A DNA stretch of 64,000 nucleotides. Origin: Cypionkella sp. GTDB lineage: Bacteria > Pseudomonadota > Alphaproteobacteria > Rhodobacterales > Rhodobacteraceae. The stretch lies in assembly GCF_030652235.1 (NCBI RefSeq), contig NZ_JAUSBA010000048.1:1-64000 (forward strand), read 5' to 3'. Numbering within the stretch: position 1 is the stretch's first letter; each line of letters begins with the position of its first letter. Both the position numbers and the translations under genes were made by a program. The notes under the pieces are model-generated. The model was not told the origin of the DNA, searched no databases, and saw only the letters and a list, made by a program, of their open reading frames with translations. This document shows positions 15,358 through 23,359 of the stretch, one piece after another.

Positions 15358-16183
15358 AGCGCTTGCCATCGCTGCCCAAGCTGTTCGCAGCGCGGGTTTC
15401 GGTGATCATGTCGGCGATGCGACCCATCGCAATGCCGCGCATGAACAGGCTGGCGGGAAGGAAGGCCCATGCCGTCATTGTCCAGATCAAGGTTTGTGGC
15501 GAGGTCAGCGTCAACGGCTCGAATCCCGTCGACGCAATCTTCACCACGGCTGGGGTTAAGAATGGCAGCAAAAACCCTAACGCAATGTTAATGCGCGCGT
15601 CACGGGTGAGGCGGGCGACCACATCGGCCCCGGCGGTCGGGTCAAAAGTGGGCAGATTGACCCAGACGTTGAAGGCGCGGCTGCGCGAGGGCCAGCGTCC
15701 CGCCTTCAGGATCACCACAAAAATGGATAAAGATATCAATGAGATCAGGTAAGCCATCCCGGCCGCGGTGCGCACGGCGGCGACCTGCTCGGGGGTGGCA
15801 TCCTGGGCGACCATCAAGGTGGCCAGCCGTACCGGGCTATAGGGGAAATCCATCGAAATCCCGACCAGCGTGCCCACCGCATCGGCGAAATCGGTCAGGG
15901 TCGAGGGCATGATCCGGCCACGCGCGATCATCGACAGCGACACCACGGTGGCCAGCAGCATCAGGTATCTCACCCGGTTGAACGGGGCTGCGTCGCGAAA
16001 TTCGATAAGGCTGGGATAGGTGGCATTGTATTCGACAAAGGTCAAAAGCCCGATGATCAGCGCCACAAGGGCGACCATCTGTTTGGCATCTGCCGTCACA
16101 TCGACCAAAAGCACGGAAGGCGTGGCGACCAGCACCATCACCAAAATCATGCGCACGATCGCGCCTGTTAGCCGCGAAACCAC
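15344..16183 (-). CDS. Multi-spanning inner-membrane protein of unknown function
   Basis: I do not recognise a named family. The 279-aa protein has about six to seven hydrophobic segments, e.g. MILVMVLVATPSVLLVD, MVALVALIIGLLTFVEYNA, YLMLLATVVSLSMIA, AYLISLISLSIFVVIL, NIALGFLLPFLTPAVV and LIWTMTAWAFLPASLFM. The open frame begins far upstream at 16486, inside leuD and its terminator. GTG 16183, preceded by AAGGG and AGGG, gives a sensible N-terminus (VSRLTGAIVRM). It follows the leuD terminator, so it needs its own promoter in 16184-16387. Its stop falls inside the 5' end of the phosphatase-like gene. Confidence 0.7.
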   Translation of the reverse strand: MVSRLTGAIVRMILVMVLVATPSVLLVDVTADAKQMVALVALIIGLLTFVEYNATYPSLIEFRDAAPFNRVRYLMLLATVVSLSMIARGRIMPSTLTDFADAVGTLVGISMDFPYSPVRLATLMVAQDATPEQVAAVRTAAGMAYLISLISLSIFVVILKAGRWPSRSRAFNVWVNLPTFDPTAGADVVARLTRDARINIALGFLLPFLTPAVVKIASTGFEPLTLTSPQTLIWTMTAWAFLPASLFMRGIAMGRIADMITETRAANSLGSDGKRYAPA

Positions 16184-16387
16184 TGCCCTGCCACCCTTCA
16201 ATCGGTCTTGTCTGGAGTTTTGCCAGGCAAGTGTCCCGAAGATTTCCCGCACTTTAAGGCGGGTTGCCTCAATATTGCCCAATTCTTGCCTTCTTTCCCC
16301 GTGATCGGCAACAGCTGGGTGAAAGATCGGTAAGCACCGTGGCAATTCAGTGTTCAAGGTGTTGCAGGATTGAATCAAACTGGCGGT

Positions 16388-16416
16388 AACAAAAAGGCCA
16401 CCCCGCAGGGTGGCCC
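16388..16416 (-). terminator. Intrinsic terminator of the leuC-leuD operon
   Basis: On the minus strand GGCCACCC and GGGTGGCC pair around a 4-base loop (16396-16415) and are followed by TTTTTGTT. It lies 24 bases after the leuD stop. A textbook rho-independent terminator. Confidence 0.92.
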
Positions 16417-16439
16417 CAGATGTAGTGGTTTGGCTGGCG

Positions 16440-17045
16440 TCAGGCCCAAGGATGCAAGGCTGCGTTCTTTTTTTCAAAAGAATCAATGGCCGAGGCTTTT
16501 TCCAAAGTCAGGCTAATATCGTCCAATCCGTTGATCAGGCAGTGCTTGCGGTGGCCGTCAACTTCGAACCCGAACACCTGACCGTCCGAGGTGGTGACGG
16601 TTTGCGTCAGCAGATCAACGGTCTGCCGCGCATTGGCGCCTTTTTTGGCATCGGCCATCAGGATGTCGACAACCTCTTGCGGCATCACGATTGGCAAAAT
16701 GCCGTTCTTGAAGCAGTTGTTGTAGAAGATGTCGGCGAAAGAGGTGCTGATCACGCAGCGGATGCCGAAATCCAGCAAAGCCCAAGGCGCGTGTTCGCGC
16801 GAGGAGCCGCAGCCAAAGTTGTCGCCCGCCACAATGATCTCGGCTTTCCGGTAAGCCGGTTGGTTCAGCACGAAATCGGCAATCTCGCTGCCGTCAAGAT
16901 TATAGCGCATCTCGTCGAACAGATTGACCCCAAGCCCGGTGCGGGCAATGGTTTTCAGGAACTGTTTTGGGATGATCATATCTGTGTCGATATTGACCAA
17001 GGCCATCGGGGCTGCGATCCCGGTGAGGGTGGTGAATTTATCCAT
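16440..17045 (-). CDS. leuD: 3-isopropylmalate dehydratase small subunit
   Basis: Small subunit of isopropylmalate isomerase, which with LeuC interconverts 2- and 3-isopropylmalate in leucine synthesis. Length 201 aa is standard. Visible family features: [18 protein letters not shown] at the N-terminus, [20 protein letters not shown], and [20 protein letters not shown]. The ATG follows AAGGA with seven bases spacing. It is the last gene of the leuC-methyltransferase-leuD operon and ends at an intrinsic terminator. Confidence 0.97.
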   Translation of the reverse strand: MDKFTTLTGIAAPMALVNIDTDMIIPKQFLKTIARTGLGVNLFDEMRYNLDGSEIADFVLNQPAYRKAEIIVAGDNFGCGSSREHAPWALLDFGIRCVISTSFADIFYNNCFKNGILPIVMPQEVVDILMADAKKGANARQTVDLLTQTVTTSDGQVFGFEVDGHRKHCLINGLDDISLTLEKASAIDSFEKKNAALHPWA

Positions 17046-17068
17046 TAGATTTTCCTTATACCCAAGCG

Positions 17069-17779
17069 TCAGTTGCGTCGCGTCACGACGAAGACTTCGC
17101 GGAATTTTCCCAAAACACCCAGATAGGTGTCGTTAAGCGTGATCATGTTGACCGAGCATTTTGGCGCCCAAGCCAAAATCAAATCAGCAAAATCAGAGCC
17201 ATAGTGAAAAGTCACCAAGGAGCCCTCATTGCTGATCGGGTTGCCATGGTATTCAGGCTCGGCGAAATGCTGAACGCCGTTCGGGCCATAGTGCGCACGC
17301 CGCTCGGTCTTGATTTTGCCCTCATATATTGGAGTGGTCAGAATCATCTTTCCACCTACTTTCAGTGTACGTTGCATCTCGGCAAAGCAAAGGCTTGGAT
17401 CGTTCACATGTTCCATCACATCCAGATGGCAATGCAGATCAAAAATGGCGTCTGCAAAGGTCAGTGCTTCAAGATTTTCGCAGCGATAGCCTTCGTGCAT
17501 GGTCCCTAAAGCGACGCCCGGATAATATTGGGTGCCAACATGCCCCGGACATTCGCGTTTCATCCGGGCTGAAATAGACCGGTCTGCGGGCGAGCATTCA
17601 TGCACGGCCATGCCACGCCAACCTTGACAAAGTGTTTCAAGGCACCACGCAAAGGCACGCTCACGCGGGATTGAATGGCAATGCTGGCACAAAAGGCCGT
17701 CACGCAGCCAATCCGACTGGCTTATATACACAGTCTGCTTGTCACAGACTGGACATTGACCGGCGAAAGAGTGGCTCAT
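17069..17779 (-). CDS. Zinc-ribbon SAM-dependent methyltransferase, inserted between leuC and leuD
   Basis: A 236-aa class I methyltransferase-like protein. The N-terminus has a zinc-ribbon pattern, CPVCDKQ and CQHC (Cys pairs at about 9/12 and 32/35), then a Rossmann-like domain in which [19 protein letters not shown] resembles motif III/IV of SAM methyltransferases and [19 protein letters not shown] resembles the following strand. The glycine-rich SAM loop is weak ([15 protein letters not shown]). The substrate is unknown; a leucine-pathway role is not implied by family. The ATG overlaps the leuC stop by four bases (ATGA), and leuD starts 23 bases downstream, so it is co-transcribed and coupled to leuC. 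Confidence 0.75.
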   Translation of the reverse strand: MSHSFAGQCPVCDKQTVYISQSDWLRDGLLCQHCHSIPRERAFAWCLETLCQGWRGMAVHECSPADRSISARMKRECPGHVGTQYYPGVALGTMHEGYRCENLEALTFADAIFDLHCHLDVMEHVNDPSLCFAEMQRTLKVGGKMILTTPIYEGKIKTERRAHYGPNGVQHFAEPEYHGNPISNEGSLVTFHYGSDFADLILAWAPKCSVNMITLNDTYLGVLGKFREVFVVTRRN

Positions 17780-19182
17780 AGCATCTCGCGCACATCGGTC
17801 AGATGACCGGTGATTGCGGCGGCGGCGGCCATGCCGGGGGACAGCAGGTGGGTGCGGCCGCCACGGCCCTGACGGCCCTCAAAATTGCGGTTGCTGGTTG
17901 CAGCACACCGCTCGCCCGGTGCCAGTTGATCTGGGTTCATCGCCAAGCACATCGAGCAACCCGCCAGACGCCATTCAAAGCCTGCGTCGATGAAAATCTG
18001 CGCCAGACCCTCGGCTTCCGCCTGCGCCCGCACCAGACCCGAGCCGGGAACAACCATCGCGCGGATGCCGTCTTTCTTCTTCTTGCCCTTCAGGATCGCA
18101 GCGGCAGCTCGCAGATCTTCAATGCGGCCATTGGTGCAAGAGCCGATGAACACGGTGTCGATCTTGATTTCCGACAGCTTTTGACCGGGGACGAGGCCCA
18201 TATAGTCCAAGGCACGTTGCACGGCCTCGACTTTACCGCCGGTGAAATCGCTGGGCGAAGGCACCACGGCAGTGATCGGCAGCACGTCTTCGGGCGAGGT
18301 GCCCCAAGTCACCAAGGGCGCGATGTCTTCGGCTTTGATCGTCACAACCTTGTCGAAATGCGCGCCTTCGTCGGTGTAAAGCGTCTTCCAATAGGCGACG
18401 GCAGCCTCCCAAGCCGCGCCTTTTGGCGCCTGCGGGCGACCCAGGCAATAGGCGTAGGTTTTCTCATCGGGTGCGATCAGGCCCGCGCGCGCGCCGCCTT
18501 CAATCGCCATGTTGCAGACCGTCATCCGGCCTTCCATCGACAGCTCACGAATGGCTTGGCCGCAATATTCAATGACATAGCCGGTGCCGCCTGCGGTGCC
18601 CGTCTCGCCAATCACCGCCATAGTGATGTCTTTAGCGGTGACGCCGGGGCGCAGGGATCCGGTGATTTCAACCTTGAAGTTCTTGGCCTTGCGCTGGATC
18701 AGGGTTTGCGTCGCCAGCACATGCTCAACCTCCGAGGTGCCGATGCCATGCGCCAAAGAGCCAAACGCGCCATGGGTGGCGGTGTGCGAATCGCCGCAGA
18801 CCACGGTCATGCCGGGCAGGGTCCAGCCTTGCTCTGGCCCGACGATATGAACGATGCCTTGGCGCACGTCTGACACCGGATAGTAGTGGATGCCGAAATC
18901 TTTAGCGTTCTGATCCAAAGCTTGCACCTGAATCCGGCTGTCTTCCGTCATCGTCGCCGCATTGGCGCGGTCGAGCGTTGTCGGCACGTTATGGTCCGGC
19001 ACAGCGATGGTTTTTTCCGGCGCGCGCACTTTGCGGCCGGTCATCCGCAGACCTTCAAAGGCTTGCGGCGAGGTGACTTCATGCACCAAATGGCGGTCGA
19101 TATACAGCAAACAAGTGCCGTCATCGGCCTGATGGACGACGTGATCGTCCCAGATTTTGTCATAAAGCGTGCGAGCGGTCAT
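17776..19182 (-). CDS. leuC: 3-isopropylmalate dehydratase large subunit
   Basis: Aconitase-family [4Fe-4S] large subunit of isopropylmalate isomerase, 468 aa. Cluster ligands are visible: the Cys of [15 protein letters not shown] and the two Cys of [12 protein letters not shown]. Other landmarks are [19 protein letters not shown] and, near the C-terminus, [20 protein letters not shown]. The start [16 protein letters not shown] is normal. It is the first gene of the operon. Its upstream 350 bases contain no clear leucine-rich leader peptide. Confidence 0.97.
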   Translation of the reverse strand: MTARTLYDKIWDDHVVHQADDGTCLLYIDRHLVHEVTSPQAFEGLRMTGRKVRAPEKTIAVPDHNVPTTLDRANAATMTEDSRIQVQALDQNAKDFGIHYYPVSDVRQGIVHIVGPEQGWTLPGMTVVCGDSHTATHGAFGSLAHGIGTSEVEHVLATQTLIQRKAKNFKVEITGSLRPGVTAKDITMAVIGETGTAGGTGYVIEYCGQAIRELSMEGRMTVCNMAIEGGARAGLIAPDEKTYAYCLGRPQAPKGAAWEAAVAYWKTLYTDEGAHFDKVVTIKAEDIAPLVTWGTSPEDVLPITAVVPSPSDFTGGKVEAVQRALDYMGLVPGQKLSEIKIDTVFIGSCTNGRIEDLRAAAAILKGKKKKDGIRAMVVPGSGLVRAQAEAEGLAQIFIDAGFEWRLAGCSMCLAMNPDQLAPGERCAATSNRNFEGRQGRGGRTHLLSPGMAAAAAITGHLTDVREML

Positions 19183-19532
19183 GGCTGGCTCATCCTCAGG
19201 TTTGGAAAGGGGAAAGGCGTGAGGCGGGGCGTTTTCCCATCACTGGACGCCCGGGTTTACCGATCAGACGCGCGCTAGAATAGAGCGGGTGGCCCCGTAG
19301 AACCGCCACGGCAGGCGGTCATGGTCAGCGATGTCAAAAAACCGGATCATGCGGCGGATATACGCCCATAGCGCCTTGCAAGCAAGGGTCGAGGTCGCGG
19401 CATGTAGAGGAGTGTGGCCAAGATGGAGCGGTCAGCTTGGGCATCCGGGGGCGGGTGCGCCCCCGATGCAGATTTAGGGTGTCGTCGGTAGCGTGGTCAG
19501 GTGATCAGAACTGGATGATCAGAGCCGCATCA
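19183..19532. other. Gene-free spacer upstream of leuC containing a GC-rich hairpin
   Basis: No gene is supported in these 350 bases. A strong imperfect hairpin, GCAT-c-CGGGGGCG / CGCCCCCG-ATGC (19441-19469), lies 64 bases beyond the DUF3563 gene stop. It lacks a T-run on either strand but may end that transcript. TTGACA on the minus strand (about 19335-19340) is a possible -35 for leuC, but no good -10 is at the right distance. Near 19503 and 19532 an ATCAGAACTGG element is repeated directly. Confidence 0.45.
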
Positions 19533-19673
19533 TCAGAACTGGGCGAAACGTCCGCGCTCGATCTCGCGCTCACGGCATTCCAGATCATAGATGCTGACAG
19601 CACCATTCAGATATTCAAGTTCTGCCTCATGGCGGGTTTTGCGACGTGGCAGCAGTTTAAGGAACTTGTTCAT
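19533..19673 (-). CDS. DUF3563-family micro-protein
   Basis: A 46-aa basic/acidic protein, MNKFLKLLPRRKTRHEAELE then YLNGAVSIYDLECREREIER, matching the short DUF3563 pattern (a Tyr-Leu...Asp-Leu-Glu-x-Arg-x-Arg-Glu helix). Function unknown. The open frame extends upstream to 19772, but GGAG eight bases before ATG 19673 fixes this start. A perfect inverted repeat ATGCTGC-atc-GCAGCAT (19709-19725) sits upstream and could be an operator. A TTGACC/TATGCG pair with 18-base spacing (19768-19797, minus strand) is a possible promoter. Confidence 0.75.
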   Translation of the reverse strand: MNKFLKLLPRRKTRHEAELEYLNGAVSIYDLECREREIERGRFAQF

Positions 19674-19939
19674 AGTGTTTACTCCGTTGGTTCCTCCCTG
19701 CCTGTGATATGCTGCATCGCAGCATGAATGAGTAGTTATGCGATAAGTATTGCCGTCATGCGTTGATCGCATAGCTTGGCGCCTGTTTTTTGGTCAACCC
19801 TGCTGTCCTAAAGCCAAGCCAAGCCCTTGCGAAACGCCGCTTGGCAGGATAGACGCGCGCCTTCGCCTGCCGTTGAGATTGTTGCCCTGCAATGATAGGC
19901 TGGTGATATCCCTGTGCCGGGGCCGCATCGGCGCGCTAA

Positions 19940-20362
19940 TTGGAGGACGTTGTCCTGTCGCATTCTGATCCCGCCACCGGCCTTCCGGTTGGCCCGCGCG
20001 CCACCCGCGCCTCTGACGATTACACCGCCGAAGATCTGCTGGCTTCTGTGCTGGCCTCGGTCGATGACGACAAAGCCGAAGAGATCGTGCAGATTGATCT
20101 GCGCGGGCGCTCGGATGTCGCTGACTATATGGTGATCTGCTCGGGCCGCTCGTCGCGGCAAGTGGCGTCGATTTCCGAAAAACTGGCGGATCGCTTGAAA
20201 GAGCAGTTCCACCTGTCGGCCAAGATGGAAGGCAAAGAGACCGGCGATTGGGTGCTGATTGATGCGGGCGATGTCATCGTCCACGTCTTCCGTCCCGAAG
20301 TGCGCGAGTTCTATGATCTTGAAAAGATGTGGCTTCCGGGCAGCGCGCATCGCGGGGCATAA
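19940..20362 (+). CDS. rsfS: Ribosomal silencing factor RsfS
   Basis: Binds the large ribosomal subunit protein uL14 and blocks subunit joining in slow growth (family knowledge). The sequence has DDDKAEEIVQIDLRGRSDVA, DYMVICSGRSSRQVASISEK and, at the C-terminus, GDVIVHVFRPEVREFYDLEK, all diagnostic. The usual start region is odd: TTG 19940 lies inside the Shine-Dalgarno-like GGAGG, while the codon with ideal spacing from GGAGG is CTG 19955 (then SHSDPATG). Either gives a short non-conserved leader before DYTAEDLL. rlmH begins three bases downstream, so the two are an operon, a common pairing. Confidence 0.93.
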   Translation: MEDVVLSHSDPATGLPVGPRATRASDDYTAEDLLASVLASVDDDKAEEIVQIDLRGRSDVADYMVICSGRSSRQVASISEKLADRLKEQFHLSAKMEGKETGDWVLIDAGDVIVHVFRPEVREFYDLEKMWLPGSAHRGA

Positions 20363-20365
20363 CCC

Positions 20366-20836
20366 TTGCGGCTGCATGTTTGTGCGGTGGGGCGGCTGAG
20401 GGCTGGTCCCGAGCGCGATCTGGTCGATGACTATTATACGCGGATGGACCGGACCGGGCGGGCGTTAAGCCTTGGCCCGGTGTCGGAACTTGAGGTTGAG
20501 GATAAGAAGAACCTTGGCATGGCGGCAGAAGCTGTTTTGCTGGAGCGGGCAATTCCAACGGGCGCGCTGATTGCGACGCTGGACGAGCGTGGCCGCGTGC
20601 TAAGCAGTCCAGAGTTCGCCGAAATGCTGGCGGGCTGGCGCGATGGCGGGCGGCAAGATGTGGCCTTTGTGATCGGCGGCGCGGATGGGATTGATCCCAG
20701 CCTGCGGGCGAAGGCGGGGTTTTCGCTTAGCTTTGGCCGCATGGTCTGGCCGCATATGCTGGTGCGGGTGATGCTGGCCGAACAGCTGTACCGGGCGGCA
20801 ACGATTCTCGGCGGCGGGCCGTATCATCGGGCTTGA
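20366..20836 (+). CDS. rlmH: 23S rRNA (pseudouridine1915-N3)-methyltransferase RlmH
   Basis: SPOUT-class methyltransferase that methylates pseudouridine 1915 of 23S rRNA. Length 156 aa is normal. Landmarks: LIATLDERGRVLSSPEFAEM, the SAM-binding knot VAFVIGGADGIDPSLR, and the C-terminal SFGRMVWPHMLVRVMLAEQL then YRAATILGGGPYHRA. The start is TTG 20366, directly after the rsfS stop, consistent with translational coupling. Confidence 0.95.
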   Translation: MRLHVCAVGRLRAGPERDLVDDYYTRMDRTGRALSLGPVSELEVEDKKNLGMAAEAVLLERAIPTGALIATLDERGRVLSSPEFAEMLAGWRDGGRQDVAFVIGGADGIDPSLRAKAGFSLSFGRMVWPHMLVRVMLAEQLYRAATILGGGPYHRA

Positions 20837-20847
20837 GGGAGACGGCG

Positions 20848-21762
20848 ATGAGCAACGATTTTCGCACCATGCAGGCGGTCAGCGACCTTATCCATCATGT
20901 GAAACCTTTGCTGGCGCAGCATTTGGCGGCGGTGGCTGCGGCGTCAGTGCTTGGTTTGCGCGAGACGGGCGAGGCATTTGCGCTGCTGCGCGATGACAAC
21001 TTCCGGTTTCAGCGTGATAAGACTTTGGCATTGCTGGACGGGCTTGAGACGATTGCGATCACCCGAGCCGAGGGCTTTGATCTGGCGGTGGTGGTGCTGC
21101 TGGCGGATGTGCTGCAACGGCGGCAGGTTTCTGGATTGCTGACCGAGGCTTGGGACGAAGCCTGCAAGCACCTGCGCGATTGGCCTGCGACTTTGCGGGC
21201 GGCGGTCGCGAATGGGTTGCGCCGGGCGGTCGAATTTAATGTGATTAGTCTGGATAAGTTGCCAACTGATGCCGATTGCCGGACGCGTCAATCCGGCGAG
21301 ATTGCGGAGCCGTTGTTGCGCATCGCGCGCTCTATGCGCCGCGATGAATTGTATGCTGTGGCGCAAGCTGACCGGGGCGAGGACGTGGAATCGCACTTTG
21401 CCGCGCTGATGGACGTGATCGGCAAACGCGATGGAATTTTTCCCGAGGGCGATGTTTGGTATCCGGGTGAAGTCGTTAACTTGACCGCAAATGTCCCAAG
21501 TGCTCCGGGCTTTGAAGGCTGCACGGCGATCTTGCTGCTGAACGCTATCGCGCATGGCGACAACACAGGCGGGTTAGATTGTCGCTGGCCACTTCATGGC
21601 GCTGCCTATTGTGCGCTGCGGCCTTCAACCCGCGACCCAATCCTTGCAGGAATCCGACATATCTATGAATCCGACGCCAATTTCCTCAGCGTTGAAGAGA
21701 TCGACATAGCGGGGCGGCTTGGCGAGGGCGCTACGATTCCCGTAGTCGGCGATCTGCTATAG
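20848..21762 (+). CDS. Hypothetical protein between rlmH and gpmI
   Basis: Not recognised. ATG 20848 follows GGGAG; the frame extends five codons upstream to a TTG overlapping the rlmH stop. The 304-aa product is predicted soluble and mostly helical in its first 200 residues (e.g. HLAAVAAASVLGLRETGEAF), with no signal peptide or membrane segment. The final third is more Gly/Asp-rich (FEGCTAILLLNAIAHGDN, GLDCRWPLHGAAYCALRP). The gene lies 11 bases after rlmH and 76 bases before gpmI on the same strand, so it is probably in the same transcript. Its codon use looks somewhat less GC-rich than the flanking genes. Confidence 0.7.
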   Translation: MSNDFRTMQAVSDLIHHVKPLLAQHLAAVAAASVLGLRETGEAFALLRDDNFRFQRDKTLALLDGLETIAITRAEGFDLAVVVLLADVLQRRQVSGLLTEAWDEACKHLRDWPATLRAAVANGLRRAVEFNVISLDKLPTDADCRTRQSGEIAEPLLRIARSMRRDELYAVAQADRGEDVESHFAALMDVIGKRDGIFPEGDVWYPGEVVNLTANVPSAPGFEGCTAILLLNAIAHGDNTGGLDCRWPLHGAAYCALRPSTRDPILAGIRHIYESDANFLSVEEIDIAGRLGEGATIPVVGDLL

Positions 21763-21838
21763 TCAGAAACCATGCGCGACCGTTGCTCTGCGCCCCCCGC
21801 AGCGGTAGAAGCATCTGACGCATTGGAAAGGCCGCTTC

Positions 21839-23359
21839 ATGTCTCGCAAACCCGTTGTTCTGTGCATTCTGGATGGCTGGGGGATCAATCCAGATCCGAC
21901 ATCCAGCGCGCCGGCGCAGGCAAATGTGCCAAATTTCAACCGGATTTGGGCGACGTGTCCGCATTCTACCCTGATCACCTATGGCCCGGATGTGGGCTTG
22001 CCGACCGGGCAGATGGGCAATTCGGAAGTCGGTCACACCAATATCGGCGCGGGCCGGGTCGTGGCGATGGATCTGGGCGCGATTGATCTGGCGGTCGAGG
22101 ATGGCAGCTTTGCCACCAATCCTTCGCTGCTGGAATTTGTGGGTAAGCTGAAAGCCAGCGGCGGCACCGCGCATCTGATTGGCATGGTGTCGGATGGCGG
22201 CGTGCATGGCCATATCACCCATGTGATCGCGGCGTGTCGGACGATCACCGCGCTGGGCGTCCCGGTGGCCTTGCACGCGATCACCGATGGCCGCGATGTG
22301 TCGCCGTCTTCCGCCGCCGAATTCATCGATATGCTGATGGTGCAACTGCCAGCGGGCGCAAAGGTTGCCACGGTGATCGGGCGCTATTGGGCGATGGACC
22401 GCGACAATCGCTGGGAGCGGGTGCAGCGCGCGTATGATGCGATGGTGATGGCCAATGGTGAACGGGCCGAGACGCCAGCGCAGGCGGTGGCGCAGTCCTA
22501 TGCCAAGGGCGAGATGGACGAATTTATCGCGCCCACGGTGATCGGCGATTATCAGGGTGCGATTGATGGCGACGGGGTGTTTTGTCTGAACTTTCGCTCG
22601 GACCGCTCCCGCGAGATTCTGGGCGCGATGGCGGCTCCGGGGTTTGCAGGCTTTGCCACTGGCGATCGGCCCGAATGGGCGGCGATGTTGGGGATGGTGG
22701 AATATTCCACCGATCACAGTGAATATATGTCCACGGCTTACCCCAAGCGCAGCATTTCCAACACTTTGGGGGAATGGGTGGCCAAGCAGGGCCGCACCCA
22801 GTTTCGTCTGGCGGAAACCGAGAAATATCCGCATGTCACGTTCTTTCTGAACGGTGGCCGCGAAGTGCCGTTTGAAGGCGAAGACCGCGCGATGCCAAAA
22901 TCGCCGAAAGTCGCGACCTATGATTTGCAGCCGGAAATGTCCTCGGTCGAGGTGTCTGATAACCTCGTGATGGCGATTGAGAAGGGCTATGATCTGATCG
23001 TGGTCAACTTCGCCAACCCCGATATGGTCGGCCATACCGGCAGTCTGACGGCGGCGATCAAGGCGTGTGAGGCGGTGGATATTGGTTTGGGCCGCGCGCT
23101 GGTGGCGCTGGAGGCCAAGGGGGGGGCGATGATTGTCACCGCCGATCATGGCAACTGCGAGATGATGGTTGATCCGGTCACCGGCGGGCCACATACCTCG
23201 CACACCGTCAATCCGGTGCCGGTGGTGCTGGTCGGCGGGCCTGCGGGGGCGGTGTTGCGCGATGGCGGGCGGCTGGGTGATTTGGCCCCGACGATTCTGG
23301 CGTTGATGGGCTTGCCGCAACCGCCCGAGATGACGGGTCGGAGCCTTATGCTGGCATGA
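21839..23359 (+). CDS. gpmI: 2,3-bisphosphoglycerate-independent phosphoglycerate mutase
   Basis: Interconverts 2- and 3-phosphoglycerate in glycolysis/gluconeogenesis; alkaline-phosphatase-superfamily enzyme with two Mn ions. The N-terminal VLCILDGWG metal motif, the catalytic Ser in TGQMGNSEVGHTNIG, DGRDVSP, NFRSDRSREI, NFANPDMVGHTG and TADHGNCE are all present. Length 506 aa is typical. The ATG follows GGAAAGG. The stop overlaps the start of the EnvC-like gene (ATGA), indicating an operon. Confidence 0.97.
   Translation: MSRKPVVLCILDGWGINPDPTSSAPAQANVPNFNRIWATCPHSTLITYGPDVGLPTGQMGNSEVGHTNIGAGRVVAMDLGAIDLAVEDGSFATNPSLLEFVGKLKASGGTAHLIGMVSDGGVHGHITHVIAACRTITALGVPVALHAITDGRDVSPSSAAEFIDMLMVQLPAGAKVATVIGRYWAMDRDNRWERVQRAYDAMVMANGERAETPAQAVAQSYAKGEMDEFIAPTVIGDYQGAIDGDGVFCLNFRSDRSREILGAMAAPGFAGFATGDRPEWAAMLGMVEYSTDHSEYMSTAYPKRSISNTLGEWVAKQGRTQFRLAETEKYPHVTFFLNGGREVPFEGEDRAMPKSPKVATYDLQPEMSSVEVSDNLVMAIEKGYDLIVVNFANPDMVGHTGSLTAAIKACEAVDIGLGRALVALEAKGGAMIVTADHGNCEMMVDPVTGGPHTSHTVNPVPVVLVGGPAGAVLRDGGRLGDLAPTILALMGLPQPPEMTGRSLMLA

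Noticed and set aside
19183-19532. Leucine-rich leader peptide or attenuator before leuC
   Set aside because: No short frame with clustered Leu codons and a following terminator/antiterminator pair was found; only an isolated GC-rich hairpin.
21731-23320. 529-codon open frame on the minus strand
   Set aside because: Antisense to gpmI; shadow of high-GC coding.
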